Notes under the pieces: generated by a model | The model's database searches: none | What the model was told of the DNA's origin: nothing | Seen by the model: only the letters and a program-made list of their open reading frames with translations | Position numbers and translations under genes: made by a program | Origin: Opitutia bacterium | GTDB taxonomy: Bacteria > Verrucomicrobiota > Verrucomicrobiia > Opitutales > Opitutaceae | DNA length: 64,000 nucleotides | NCBI GenBank assembly: GCA_947474365.1 | Contig: CANJIU010000032.1 | Span: forward strand, 17,632-81,631 | Direction of reading: 5' to 3' | Part shown: positions 1-8,126 of the stretch, one piece after another | Position numbering within the stretch: the first letter of the stretch is position 1 | Layout: every line of letters begins with the position of its first letter

Positions 1-1
1 G

Positions 2-772
2 GGCGTCGCCGCCTCGGCCGCGCAGATCAAGACCGAGGTCGCCAAGTTCATGCAATTGCCGGAGGGGTTTCTCGACAATGTGGTGACAAAAAATATCGGT
101 GCGACCGACGACACCACGAGCAAGGGCCTTGAGTTTGAAGCCAACTACAACCCGACGGGCAATTGGACCTTGAAGGGAAATGTCACTTTTCAGCGGGCGA
201 TTGACGCAACGCGCTCGCCTGGAATTCAACAGTATCTCGACTGGCGGATGCCGGTTTGGACGACGGTCAAGGACGACGCCGGGATCTCGTGGTGGAACTC
301 GACCGGAGCGGCGTCTGGTTTCAACACCGCCGTGTTCGCTCCTTACAAGCTCCTCGTGGCGAATGCCGGGAAGCCGCGCTCCCAAACCCGCGAATGGCGG
401 GCGAACGGTCTCACCAATTACCGGTTCACCGACGGCAAGTTTAAGAACCTGTCCCTTGGCGGTGGCGTCCGATGGGAGAGCAAGGCTGCCATCGGATTTT
501 ATGGGGCGCCGCCAGACAGCGACGGCGTCATCCGGAGCTACGACGGCAACCGGCCAATCTACGACCGGGCGCGTTACTACATCGACCTGATGGCGGGCTA
601 CAACCTGCGCCTGTTTTCCGACCGGGTGCGAACCCGGATCCAACTCAATGTCCAAAACGTGCTCGAGGATGGCCGCCTGCAGGTCGTCGGAGTCAATCCG
701 GACGGGCAGCCGTTCAATTTCCGCATCGTCGATCCGCGAAAATTCGTGCTGAGCACGACCTTCGACCTGTGA
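2..772 (+). CDS. TonB-dependent receptor, C-terminal part (5' truncated by window)
   Basis: The reading frame is open from the first bases of the window, so this is the last 256 residues of a larger outer-membrane receptor. It shows the alternating polar/aromatic strands of a TBDR beta-barrel, a late segment with the common 'NVQNVL' strand motif near residue 219, and a final barrel strand ending FDL rather than the more usual terminal aromatic residue. The plug and TonB box lie outside the window. Similar final strands occur in the receptors at 36234 and 14781. It probably ends an upstream transcription unit, because a new promoter follows at 917-944. The family is secure; the substrate is unknown. 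Confidence 0.85.
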   Translation, partial: GVAASAAQIKTEVAKFMQLPEGFLDNVVTKNIGATDDTTSKGLEFEANYNPTGNWTLKGNVTFQRAIDATRSPGIQQYLDWRMPVWTTVKDDAGISWWNSTGAASGFNTAVFAPYKLLVANAGKPRSQTREWRANGLTNYRFTDGKFKNLSLGGGVRWESKAAIGFYGAPPDSDGVIRSYDGNRPIYDRARYYIDLMAGYNLRLFSDRVRTRIQLNVQNVLEDGRLQVVGVNPDGQPFNFRIVDPRKFVLSTTFDL

Positions 773-889
773 ACCGGAAGCACCTACAGCCATTATTTGC
801 AGGCCGCGTTCAAGACGGCCCATGGCCAGACAGCCGGGGAGTTTCGCCGTGCGGGTCCGCGACCGCTCGCTTGACGTCGCGACGAAAAA

Positions 890-944
890 CCTGAGGATCT
901 GTGCGCTGAATCCTCAGTGACGAAACCCACCATTCAGGTATACT
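890..944 (+). promoter_or_regulatory. Promoter/operator block A (shared motif)
   Basis: CCTGAG at 890-895, GTGACG (-35-like) at 917-922, a 16-bp spacer and TATACT (-10) at 939-944. CTGAGGAT (891-898) and ATCCTCAG (910-917) form a perfect 8-bp inverted repeat whose right arm touches the -35. The same layout with the same 27-bp and 16-bp spacings is found at 9673-9727 and 14647-14701. The expected transcription start is near 951, about 75 bp before the receptor gene. A role as binding site for a shared dimeric regulator is inference. Confidence 0.6.
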
Positions 945-1024
945 GAGAATTCTAATCCCGCTCCCGTTCCGCGCGCCTGCTCGGATCCCTAGTCCATTTG
1001 TCAGCCCACGCCTGAATCCCTCGT

Positions 1025-3301
1025 TTGAATTCCCACTCCATGAACCCTGCGCATACTCCCAAACTCAGCCACGGCCTCGTCGCCATGCTTCTCCTGCTGC
1101 CGTCGTTCGCCGGCGCCCAGCCCAAGCCCGCCCCGGCGTCAGCCGCATCGTCGGATGAAAGCGCCATCAAACTGGATGTGTTCACCGTGAAAGAGAACAC
1201 GGCGCGGGCCTACGGCTCGTCAAATCTAGCGTCGGCGACCCGCCTGAACACCGCGGCGGAGAACGTGCCGCAGTCGATCAGCGTCATCAATGAGGCGCTA
1301 CTGAAGGACATGGGCGCCTTTTCTTACGAACAGGCCGTCCGGTACACTCCCGGCGTGACCCAGCGCCAAAACGTCCAGAACGGAAGCGTCATCCGCGGCT
1401 TCATCGCCTCGAATCGCTACCGCAACGGTTTCCTCGTGCCGGGCTTCGAGACCGATCTGATCAATCTCGACCGCATCGAGATCCTCAAGGGCCCGTCGGC
1501 CTCGATCGCCGGTTCGTCCGAGTCGGGCGGATACGTCAATTTCATCACGAAGCGGCCCAAGCTCAAGGAGTCCGGTTCCGCCTCCGTCATGTTTGGCTCC
1601 CGCGCCTTCATGCGCGGCACGATCGACGCCACCGGCCCAGTCGAGGGCACCAATCTCGCCTACCGGGTCAATGCCGTCAGCCTGAGCGCCGACAGCTGGC
1701 GCGACAACGAAACGATCCGCAAGACCGCCGTCTATCCCACCCTGCTCTGGCAGGCCACCAAGAACACCCAGGTGATGGTTGAACTGGAATATTTCGACGG
1801 GCTCACCCCGAGCGGCTTCAGCACGCCCTACATCGCCCCGGTGAACACCGTGAACCAGACCGGCACCACCAGCACGTCGCAGGCCGTCGTGATTCCAGCC
1901 GGGGTGGTACCGAAATTCAAGCTGGGCCAATGGGCGCCGATGTCGCTCAACAGCAGCGGCGAACCCGGCATGGGGCAGCGGACGGATCTCTATTCGCTCT
2001 TCGCCACCGTCACCCACCAGTTCAACGACATCTTCTACGCGCGCCAGGCCGTTTCCTACTTCCGGACCAACAGCAACGCCTACCGCTCGACGGTCGCCAA
2101 TTTTTTCGCCTACAACCCGAACGGCGAGATCATCTATGAGCGCAACGCCACCCGCGCCATCGGCGTCACCAAAATCCAGCGCGCCCAGGGCGACGTGGTC
2201 GGGACCGCGAAGTTCCTCCAGGACAACCTCGGCGGCACCGTCCTCGTGGGTTATGACGTTGGTCGTTCCGAGGGTGTGAATACCACCGCCACCGGCCAGA
2301 TGGAGCCGATCAACATCAGCAGCCCCGTCTATGGCGTGCCCTTGCGCACCCCCCTGAACAAGACCGTGGATAATTCGACCAAGGGCGGCAGCTTCGGTTA
2401 CTTCGCCAACGCGCAGGTCACCGGCCTGCAGGAACGCCTCGTCCTGACCGGCGGTCTCCGCCGCGACCAGAGCAAGGCGACCTGGACCCGCAACAACATC
2501 AACGGTCTCTACACCAACACGCCCAAGACCGCGACCGTGGAGAGTCCGATGTATGGCCTCACGGTGAAGCCGCTGAAATGGCTCGCCGCCTACGCGGTCT
2601 CCAGCGAGGCGGGGGCGGCCACCCGGCAGGTGGCGATCTTCCCCAACATTCCCCTGACGGATCCACGGCAGATTCTTCGCACCGCCACGCCGCTCACCAC
2701 CAACAAGGAATTCGGCCTCAAGCTCAGCCTGCTCGACGGCGCCTTCGCCATCAACGCCGCGCACTACAAAATCGTGCAGGTCGACAACGTCCGCAATAAC
2801 ACGAGCAACGACATCATCAGCGTGCCCGGCGGCTCCCAAAACATCATCGAGAGCGGCAACATCGCCAAGGGCTGGGAATTCGAGTTTAGCGGCAGCCTGA
2901 CCCGCACCCTCGCCTTGGTCGGAGGCTACTCGTTCACCGAGACCCAGGCCCCGGGCTTCAAGGAAGACGGCCGTTCGCCCCGTGAAATTCGCGGCATGCC
3001 GAAACACAAATTCCAAGGCTTCGTCCGCTACGACATCACCGGCAACCAAACGTCCGGCTTCTCCGTGCGCGGAGGTATTGTTTACCAGACCTCCGTCTGG
3101 GGCATTGCCGAGAATACCTACCGAATCGCTGGCGAAACCCGCTGGGATGTCGGGCTGAATTACCGCAAGAAAAACTGGGATTTTTCCCTGACCTGCGAGA
3201 ACGTCACCGACGTGATCTTTGTGCAGGCCGCCGTCGCGCCCGGCAGCAACACGGTCGATGCTCCCCGCACGGTCTATCTCGGCGCGACGTGGAAGTATTG
3301 A
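1025..3301 (+). CDS. TonB-dependent siderophore-type receptor
   Basis: A 758-residue outer-membrane active transporter. Residues 1-35 form a signal peptide ending near FAGAQ. A TonB-box-like LDVFTV follows at about residue 50, and then a plug domain with the siderophore-receptor signature 'VPQSISVI' and 'YTPGV' (about 75-115) and 'DRIEILKGPS' (about 150-160). The remainder is a 22-strand-type barrel ending TWKY. An alternative start is the ATG at 1040. It is the first gene of a unit driven by promoter block A and precedes the DUF1549, DUF1501 and DUF2231 genes. Siderophore-like plugs are also used for carbohydrate import, so the ligand cannot be assigned; context favours an oligosaccharide. 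Confidence 0.92.
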   Translation: MNSHSMNPAHTPKLSHGLVAMLLLLPSFAGAQPKPAPASAASSDESAIKLDVFTVKENTARAYGSSNLASATRLNTAAENVPQSISVINEALLKDMGAFSYEQAVRYTPGVTQRQNVQNGSVIRGFIASNRYRNGFLVPGFETDLINLDRIEILKGPSASIAGSSESGGYVNFITKRPKLKESGSASVMFGSRAFMRGTIDATGPVEGTNLAYRVNAVSLSADSWRDNETIRKTAVYPTLLWQATKNTQVMVELEYFDGLTPSGFSTPYIAPVNTVNQTGTTSTSQAVVIPAGVVPKFKLGQWAPMSLNSSGEPGMGQRTDLYSLFATVTHQFNDIFYARQAVSYFRTNSNAYRSTVANFFAYNPNGEIIYERNATRAIGVTKIQRAQGDVVGTAKFLQDNLGGTVLVGYDVGRSEGVNTTATGQMEPINISSPVYGVPLRTPLNKTVDNSTKGGSFGYFANAQVTGLQERLVLTGGLRRDQSKATWTRNNINGLYTNTPKTATVESPMYGLTVKPLKWLAAYAVSSEAGAATRQVAIFPNIPLTDPRQILRTATPLTTNKEFGLKLSLLDGAFAINAAHYKIVQVDNVRNNTSNDIISVPGGSQNIIESGNIAKGWEFEFSGSLTRTLALVGGYSFTETQAPGFKEDGRSPREIRGMPKHKFQGFVRYDITGNQTSGFSVRGGIVYQTSVWGIAENTYRIAGETRWDVGLNYRKKNWDFSLTCENVTDVIFVQAAVAPGSNTVDAPRTVYLGATWKY

Positions 3302-3336
3302 TTCGGCACGATCGGCACCGCGGCAAGTCTCACCCC

Positions 3337-3364
3337 TGCGGAGCGCACCCGCGTGCGCTCCGCA
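3337..3364 (+). other. Intercistronic hairpin
   Basis: A perfect 12-bp stem (3337-3348 pairing with 3353-3364) closes a four-base loop, 36 bp after the receptor stop codon and 17 bp before the next start. No T-run follows, so it is not a standard intrinsic terminator. It may stabilise the upstream mRNA or set a lower level for the downstream genes, which is inference. Confidence 0.6.
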
Positions 3365-3381
3365 TCAGTGGATAAGTTGGC

Positions 3382-6300
3382 ATGAGCCCAGACTTCGCCG
3401 AGATTCGCCGCCGGATTATGAGCGATCTGGACACCCGGTGGCACCGCCCCTGGGTGTCTTCGTGGAGGAGAGGTGCGTTTGGCGCCGCTTTTTGCGCCGC
3501 CGCATTCGGCGCTCCCGGCGCCCCGCTGCCCGACGTCATCGACTACAATCGTGACATCCGGCAGCTCCTGTCGAACACGTGCCTCAAGTGCCACGGACCC
3601 GACACCAAGAGCAATCAGTCCGGCCTTCGCCTCGACCACGCGGAGGCGGCGGTCGCACCCCGCAAGGACAAGACCGGTCGCGTCACGACTGCAATCGTGC
3701 CGGGCAAGCCAGAGGCCTCAGAACTCTGGCGGCGCATCACGTCGACCGATGCGCAGACCGTGATGCCACCGCCCGACGCCATGCACCAGCTCAGCCCGCG
3801 CGATCGGGCGGTCCTCCGGCGCTGGATTGAGCAAGGGGCGAAATTTCAACCACACTGGGCCTACACCCCGCTGGTGAAGCGCGAGCCCCCCGCGGGGAGA
3901 TCGCCAACAGCCGACGGCGCCCAACATCCCATCGACCGGTTCATTGCGGCGGAACTGTCGGCCCGCGGCATCGCTCCGTCGCCCCCGGCGAACCAACGCA
4001 CCCTCATCCGCCGGCTCAGCCTCGATCTCCTCGGGTTGCCGCCGACCCCGGCCGAGGCCGACGCCTTCGCCGCGGCTTCGCATCCCGACGCCTACCGGCA
4101 GCTCGTCGACCGCCTCCTCGCCTCGCCCCATTACGGCGAACGCATGGCGGTGCCCTGGCTCGACCTCGTGCGGTTCGCCGATTCAACCGGCCTCCACGGC
4201 GACCAGCTGCTGAACAATTTTCCGTACCGTGACTACGTGGTCGACGCCTTCAATCGCAACAAGCCGTTCGACCAGTTCACGCTTGAGCAGATTGCCGGAG
4301 ACCTGCTGCCCGACGCGACCGTCGAGCAGCGCGTCGCGAGCGGCTTCAACCGGCTCAACATGGTCACCCGCGAGGGTGGCGCCCAGGTGGGAGAGTATCT
4401 CGCCAAGTACGCCGCCGACCGCGTCCGCACCGTGTCGACCGCTTGGCTGGGCTCGACGCTCGCCTGCGCCGAGTGCCACGATCACAAGTACGATCCCTTT
4501 TCGATCCGGGATTTCTACGCCTTCGCCGCCTACTTTGCCGACGTAAAGCAATGGGGAGTTTACCGTCACTTCATCTACACGCCGGAGCCGGAGCTCGCGA
4601 CCCATACGGACGACTACCCGTTTCCACCCGAAATCGAAGTCGAGAGCGCGTATCTGAAGCAACGCGACGCTCGTCTGCGCGCCCAGCTCGAAAAACGCGA
4701 GGAAGCCGCCGCCCGCCGCCTGCTCGCGGAGGCATCCGGCCCGGCCACCGTCCTGGCCTGGGCGCGTGAGGTGTCCCGCCTGACGGGAGCGGAGGGAGAC
4801 GGCTGGATCGCGGTCCGCGTCGCGGACGCCGCCAGCACCAACCAGGTCGCCGCCCTGCCCCAGCCGGACGGCGGCGTGCGCTTCGAAAACCCGGTGTCGT
4901 ACCTGGAAAATAAATACACATACAAGCCGACCCGGCACGATCTCCGGCTGGCCACCCCGACCGGACCGGTCTCGACGGTGCGGTTGGAGATCCTGCCGGA
5001 CGAGGCGCACGGCGGCTTCGTCACCCGGGACCGACTCAATCTTTTCGAACTCACCGTCACCCTCGCCGTGCAACGCGTCGGAAGGGAAAAGCCCGAGGCG
5101 CTCGCCGTCGCCGAGGCGTTCGCCGAATGCGAGACGGAAAACTACTTCAACGGCCGGCCCCTGGTTTCCGTCCGTGAAATCTGGCGATCCAGCTCGAACC
5201 TCGCGCGCCAGCGGCAGTCCGCGGTGTTTCAGCTGCAGTCGCCCGTGGTGCTCGCCGACGGTGACCGGCTGGTGGCGACACTGGTCAGCGCACCGGTGAA
5301 CTTCCACCAACGGGCCCACCTCGGCGAAATCGGCCGGGTGCGGTTTTCAGTTTCACCGCTCGGCAGCGTGCCACCCGGCGCCGCGGCCTCCCCCGGGGAT
5401 CGGGCAGCACTCGCCACCGCCCGTCCTGATGACGCGCAGCGCGAGCGACTGGCCGTGCTGTATCATCGCGCCACCGCGGCTTTCGGCGACGCGACCTACC
5501 GCACCGTTTTCCGGGATATCCTTGAGTGCCGCGGTGGCAGGGCCTCGTCGATGATCACGGTCGCAACTGCTCCGCGGGTGACCCGCGTGCTGGCGCGCGG
5601 AAACTGGCAGGACGATTCAGGGGAGATTGTCGCACCGGCTCCGCCCCACTTCCTGCCCGGCGCCCAACCGTCCTCCGAAGCGCCGCGCGCCACCCGGCTC
5701 GACCTCGCGCGCTGGATCGTGTCGCCCCAAAACCCTCTCACCGCCCGCACCTTCGTCAACCGGCTCTGGAAACAGTTCTTCGGGACCGGGCTCTCCGCCG
5801 CGGTCGAGGACCTTGGCAGGCAGGGCGAATACCCGTCGCACCCCGAACTGCTCGACTGGCTGTCCGCTGAATTCATGGCGAGCGGCTGGGACGTAAAGGG
5901 GCTGGTGCGGCTCATCGTGACGTCCGGCACCTACCGCCAGTCTTCACGGGAACGCCCGGAACTCCGCGAGGTCGATCCGCAGAACCGCCTGCTGGCCCGC
6001 CAAAACGCCCGCCGCCTCGAGGCGGAGTTCGTGCGCGACAACGCCCTGTTTGCGTGCGGCCTGCTCACGCCCGATCTCGGCGGCCCCAGCGCGCTGCCCT
6101 ATCAACCTTCCGGTTACTACGAGCACCTGAATTTTCCCCTCCGGGACTACGTGGCCAATCGCGACGACCGCCAGTACCGGCGCGGACTGTACAGCCATTG
6201 GCAACGGACGTTCCTGCACCCGATGCTGGCGAATTTCGACGCCCCTTCGCGCGAGGAGTGCACGGCGGCGCGCAACGTCTCCAACACCCCGCAGCAGGCA

Positions 6301-6624
6301 CTCACGTTGCTCAACGATCCGTCCTTTATTGAAGCCGCCCGGACGCTGGCCGAACAACTGCTGCGAGTCGCCCCCGCGGAGCGGCTCGATCTGGCCTACC
6401 GGCGCGTCCTCGCCCGCCCGCCGTCCCCGCGCGAGCGCGCATCTCTGGAAAAATTCCACGCCACGCAACTCGCCGCTTTCCGGGAGCGACCCGCTGACGC
6501 CCGCGCCTTTGTGTCCATCGGGGCGCGCCCCCTCCCGACAGACCTTGATCCGGTGGAACTGGCCTCCTGGACCGCTGTGACCCGCGCCCTGCTCAACCTC
6601 AACGAGACGATCGTGCGCTACTGA
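3382..6624 (+). CDS. PSCyt1-DUF1549-DUF1553 secreted cytochrome protein
   Basis: A 1080-residue exported protein of the family abundant in Planctomycetes and Verrucomicrobia. A hydrophobic export segment lies around residues 31-47. The PSCyt1 heme-binding region has CLKCH at 67-71, DUF1549 spans about 180-390 with a second CxxCH (CAECH, 362-366, within the family motif ending DHKYDPF), a variable beta-rich region covers about 480-690, and DUF1553 spans about 770-1060 with the typical 'TSGTYRQSS' and 'NTPQQAL' motifs. The start at 3382 was kept; ATG 3418 gives a more typical signal peptide. It is followed after 29 bp by its DUF1501 partner. The family's biochemical role is unproven; redox chemistry tied to polysaccharide breakdown is the usual hypothesis. 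Confidence 0.92.
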   Translation: MSPDFAEIRRRIMSDLDTRWHRPWVSSWRRGAFGAAFCAAAFGAPGAPLPDVIDYNRDIRQLLSNTCLKCHGPDTKSNQSGLRLDHAEAAVAPRKDKTGRVTTAIVPGKPEASELWRRITSTDAQTVMPPPDAMHQLSPRDRAVLRRWIEQGAKFQPHWAYTPLVKREPPAGRSPTADGAQHPIDRFIAAELSARGIAPSPPANQRTLIRRLSLDLLGLPPTPAEADAFAAASHPDAYRQLVDRLLASPHYGERMAVPWLDLVRFADSTGLHGDQLLNNFPYRDYVVDAFNRNKPFDQFTLEQIAGDLLPDATVEQRVASGFNRLNMVTREGGAQVGEYLAKYAADRVRTVSTAWLGSTLACAECHDHKYDPFSIRDFYAFAAYFADVKQWGVYRHFIYTPEPELATHTDDYPFPPEIEVESAYLKQRDARLRAQLEKREEAAARRLLAEASGPATVLAWAREVSRLTGAEGDGWIAVRVADAASTNQVAALPQPDGGVRFENPVSYLENKYTYKPTRHDLRLATPTGPVSTVRLEILPDEAHGGFVTRDRLNLFELTVTLAVQRVGREKPEALAVAEAFAECETENYFNGRPLVSVREIWRSSSNLARQRQSAVFQLQSPVVLADGDRLVATLVSAPVNFHQRAHLGEIGRVRFSVSPLGSVPPGAAASPGDRAALATARPDDAQRERLAVLYHRATAAFGDATYRTVFRDILECRGGRASSMITVATAPRVTRVLARGNWQDDSGEIVAPAPPHFLPGAQPSSEAPRATRLDLARWIVSPQNPLTARTFVNRLWKQFFGTGLSAAVEDLGRQGEYPSHPELLDWLSAEFMASGWDVKGLVRLIVTSGTYRQSSRERPELREVDPQNRLLARQNARRLEAEFVRDNALFACGLLTPDLGGPSALPYQPSGYYEHLNFPLRDYVANRDDRQYRRGLYSHWQRTFLHPMLANFDAPSREECTAARNVSNTPQQALTLLNDPSFIEAARTLAEQLLRVAPAERLDLAYRRVLARPPSPRERASLEKFHATQLAAFRERPADARAFVSIGARPLPTDLDPVELASWTAVTRALLNLNETIVRY

Positions 6625-6653
6625 GTCCCCGGCGCCGCACGACCACCGTCCCC

Positions 6654-8123
6654 ATGCCCTCGTTCGATCTCCATCTCCTCCAGCAGCGGCAGCTCGCCTG
6701 GTCGCGCCGCACGTTCCTGGGCAAATCCGCTCAGGCCATCGGTACGCTCGCCCTTGGCGCGATCGTCAGCCCGCAACTGCTCCGCGGTGCGCCCGCTGCC
6801 CCGCGGCCGGACGGACGCTGGCGCGGGGTGCTCGCCGCGCCGCACTTCCTGCCCCGGGCGAAACGCATCATCCAGTTGTCCATGGCGGGAGGCCCGTCGC
6901 ACATGGAAACCTTCGACCCGAAGCCGCGCCTCAACACGTTGCACGGGCAGCCGTTTCCCGAGTCGTTCACGAAGGGGCAGCAGCTCGCGCAACTGCAGCA
7001 TGAACGCGGCGGACTCCGCGCGCGGGGCACGTCGTTCGGCTTCAAGCGCTGCGGTCTCTCCGGCCAGATGATCTGCGATCTGCTGCCGCACACGCAGACG
7101 ATCGCCGATGACATCTGCATCATCCGCTCGATGCACACCGAACAGATCAACCATGACCCGGCGCACGCGTTCATGAACGCCGGCTCCATCATCAAGGGAA
7201 GGCCCAGCTTCGGGTCATGGATGTTGTACGGACTCGGCGCCGAGGCGGACAACCTACCGGGCTATGTTGTCCTCATGTCCAGCGGCCCCGGGAACGATCA
7301 GCCCGTCTCCGCCCGCCAGTGGTCGGCGGGGTTTCTGCCGAGCAAATTCCAAGGCGTGCAGTTCCAGAGCAAGGGCACACCGGTGCACTACGTCGGCAAT
7401 CCGGACGGAATTTGCCAGAGCATGCAGCGCCAGCTGATCGACGAACTGGCCGAGTTAAACGGTTTTTGCGCCGAGGAGACGCTCGATTCGGAAATCCAGA
7501 CCCGCATCGCGCAGTACGAACTCGCATTCAAGATGCAGACCAGCGTGCCCGATCTCGCCGATCTCAGCCGGGAGCCGCAGTCGATCCTCGATCTCTACGG
7601 CATCAAGGAGCCGGGCGACGGTTCCTTTGCCTCCAACTGCCTGCTCGCCCGCCGGCTGGTGGAGCGCGGGGTGCGTTTCATCCAGCTTTATCACCGCGGC
7701 TGGGACCACCACGCGGACATCGACGCGAAGCTGCCTGTCGCCTGCAGGAACGTCGACCAGGGCGCGGCCGCGCTGATCAAGGACCTCAAGCAGCGCGGCC
7801 TGCTTGAGGACACCCTGGTGGTCTGGGGCGGGGAATTCGGTCGCACGCCAATGGGCCAGGGCACCGGCCGCGATCATCACATCAATGCGTTCTCGATCTG
7901 GCTGGCCGGCGGCGGTATCCGCCCCGGCCTGACATGGGGTTCGACCGACGAGCTGGGCTACCGCTACGTCTCGGATGGCCAGGAGATGCACGTGCATGAT
8001 CTGCATGCCACGCTGCTCGCCGCCTTCGGCATCGACCACCAGCGGCTGACCTATCGGTATCAGGGCCGCGACTTCCGGCTCACCGACGTGCACGGGAAGG
8101 TGGCGCAGGGCATCCTGCTCTGA
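6654..8123 (+). CDS. DUF1501 domain protein (Tat-exported, sulfatase-like fold)
   Basis: A 489-residue DUF1501 protein. The N-terminus carries a twin-arginine motif SRRTFLGKSA (about 17-26) followed by a hydrophobic stretch, so folded export by Tat is expected. Family landmarks are 'MAGGPSHMETFDPKP' near residue 80 and 'GGEFGRTPMG' followed by 'GRDHH' near 393-410. DUF1501 proteins belong to the alkaline-phosphatase/sulfatase superfamily fold but lack the sulfatase Cys signature, and their substrate is unknown. It is co-encoded with the upstream DUF1549/1553 protein, and only three bases separate it from the downstream membrane cytochrome gene, which suggests one functional complex. Confidence 0.92.
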   Translation: MPSFDLHLLQQRQLAWSRRTFLGKSAQAIGTLALGAIVSPQLLRGAPAAPRPDGRWRGVLAAPHFLPRAKRIIQLSMAGGPSHMETFDPKPRLNTLHGQPFPESFTKGQQLAQLQHERGGLRARGTSFGFKRCGLSGQMICDLLPHTQTIADDICIIRSMHTEQINHDPAHAFMNAGSIIKGRPSFGSWMLYGLGAEADNLPGYVVLMSSGPGNDQPVSARQWSAGFLPSKFQGVQFQSKGTPVHYVGNPDGICQSMQRQLIDELAELNGFCAEETLDSEIQTRIAQYELAFKMQTSVPDLADLSREPQSILDLYGIKEPGDGSFASNCLLARRLVERGVRFIQLYHRGWDHHADIDAKLPVACRNVDQGAAALIKDLKQRGLLEDTLVVWGGEFGRTPMGQGTGRDHHINAFSIWLAGGGIRPGLTWGSTDELGYRYVSDGQEMHVHDLHATLLAAFGIDHQRLTYRYQGRDFRLTDVHGKVAQGILL

Positions 8124-8126
8124 CCC

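Noticed and set aside
1298..3049. 583-codon open frame on the minus strand inside the first receptor gene
   Set aside because: It is an antisense shadow of a GC-rich gene: low-complexity Gly/Ala/Val/Asp composition, no domain, fully covered by a well-supported receptor.
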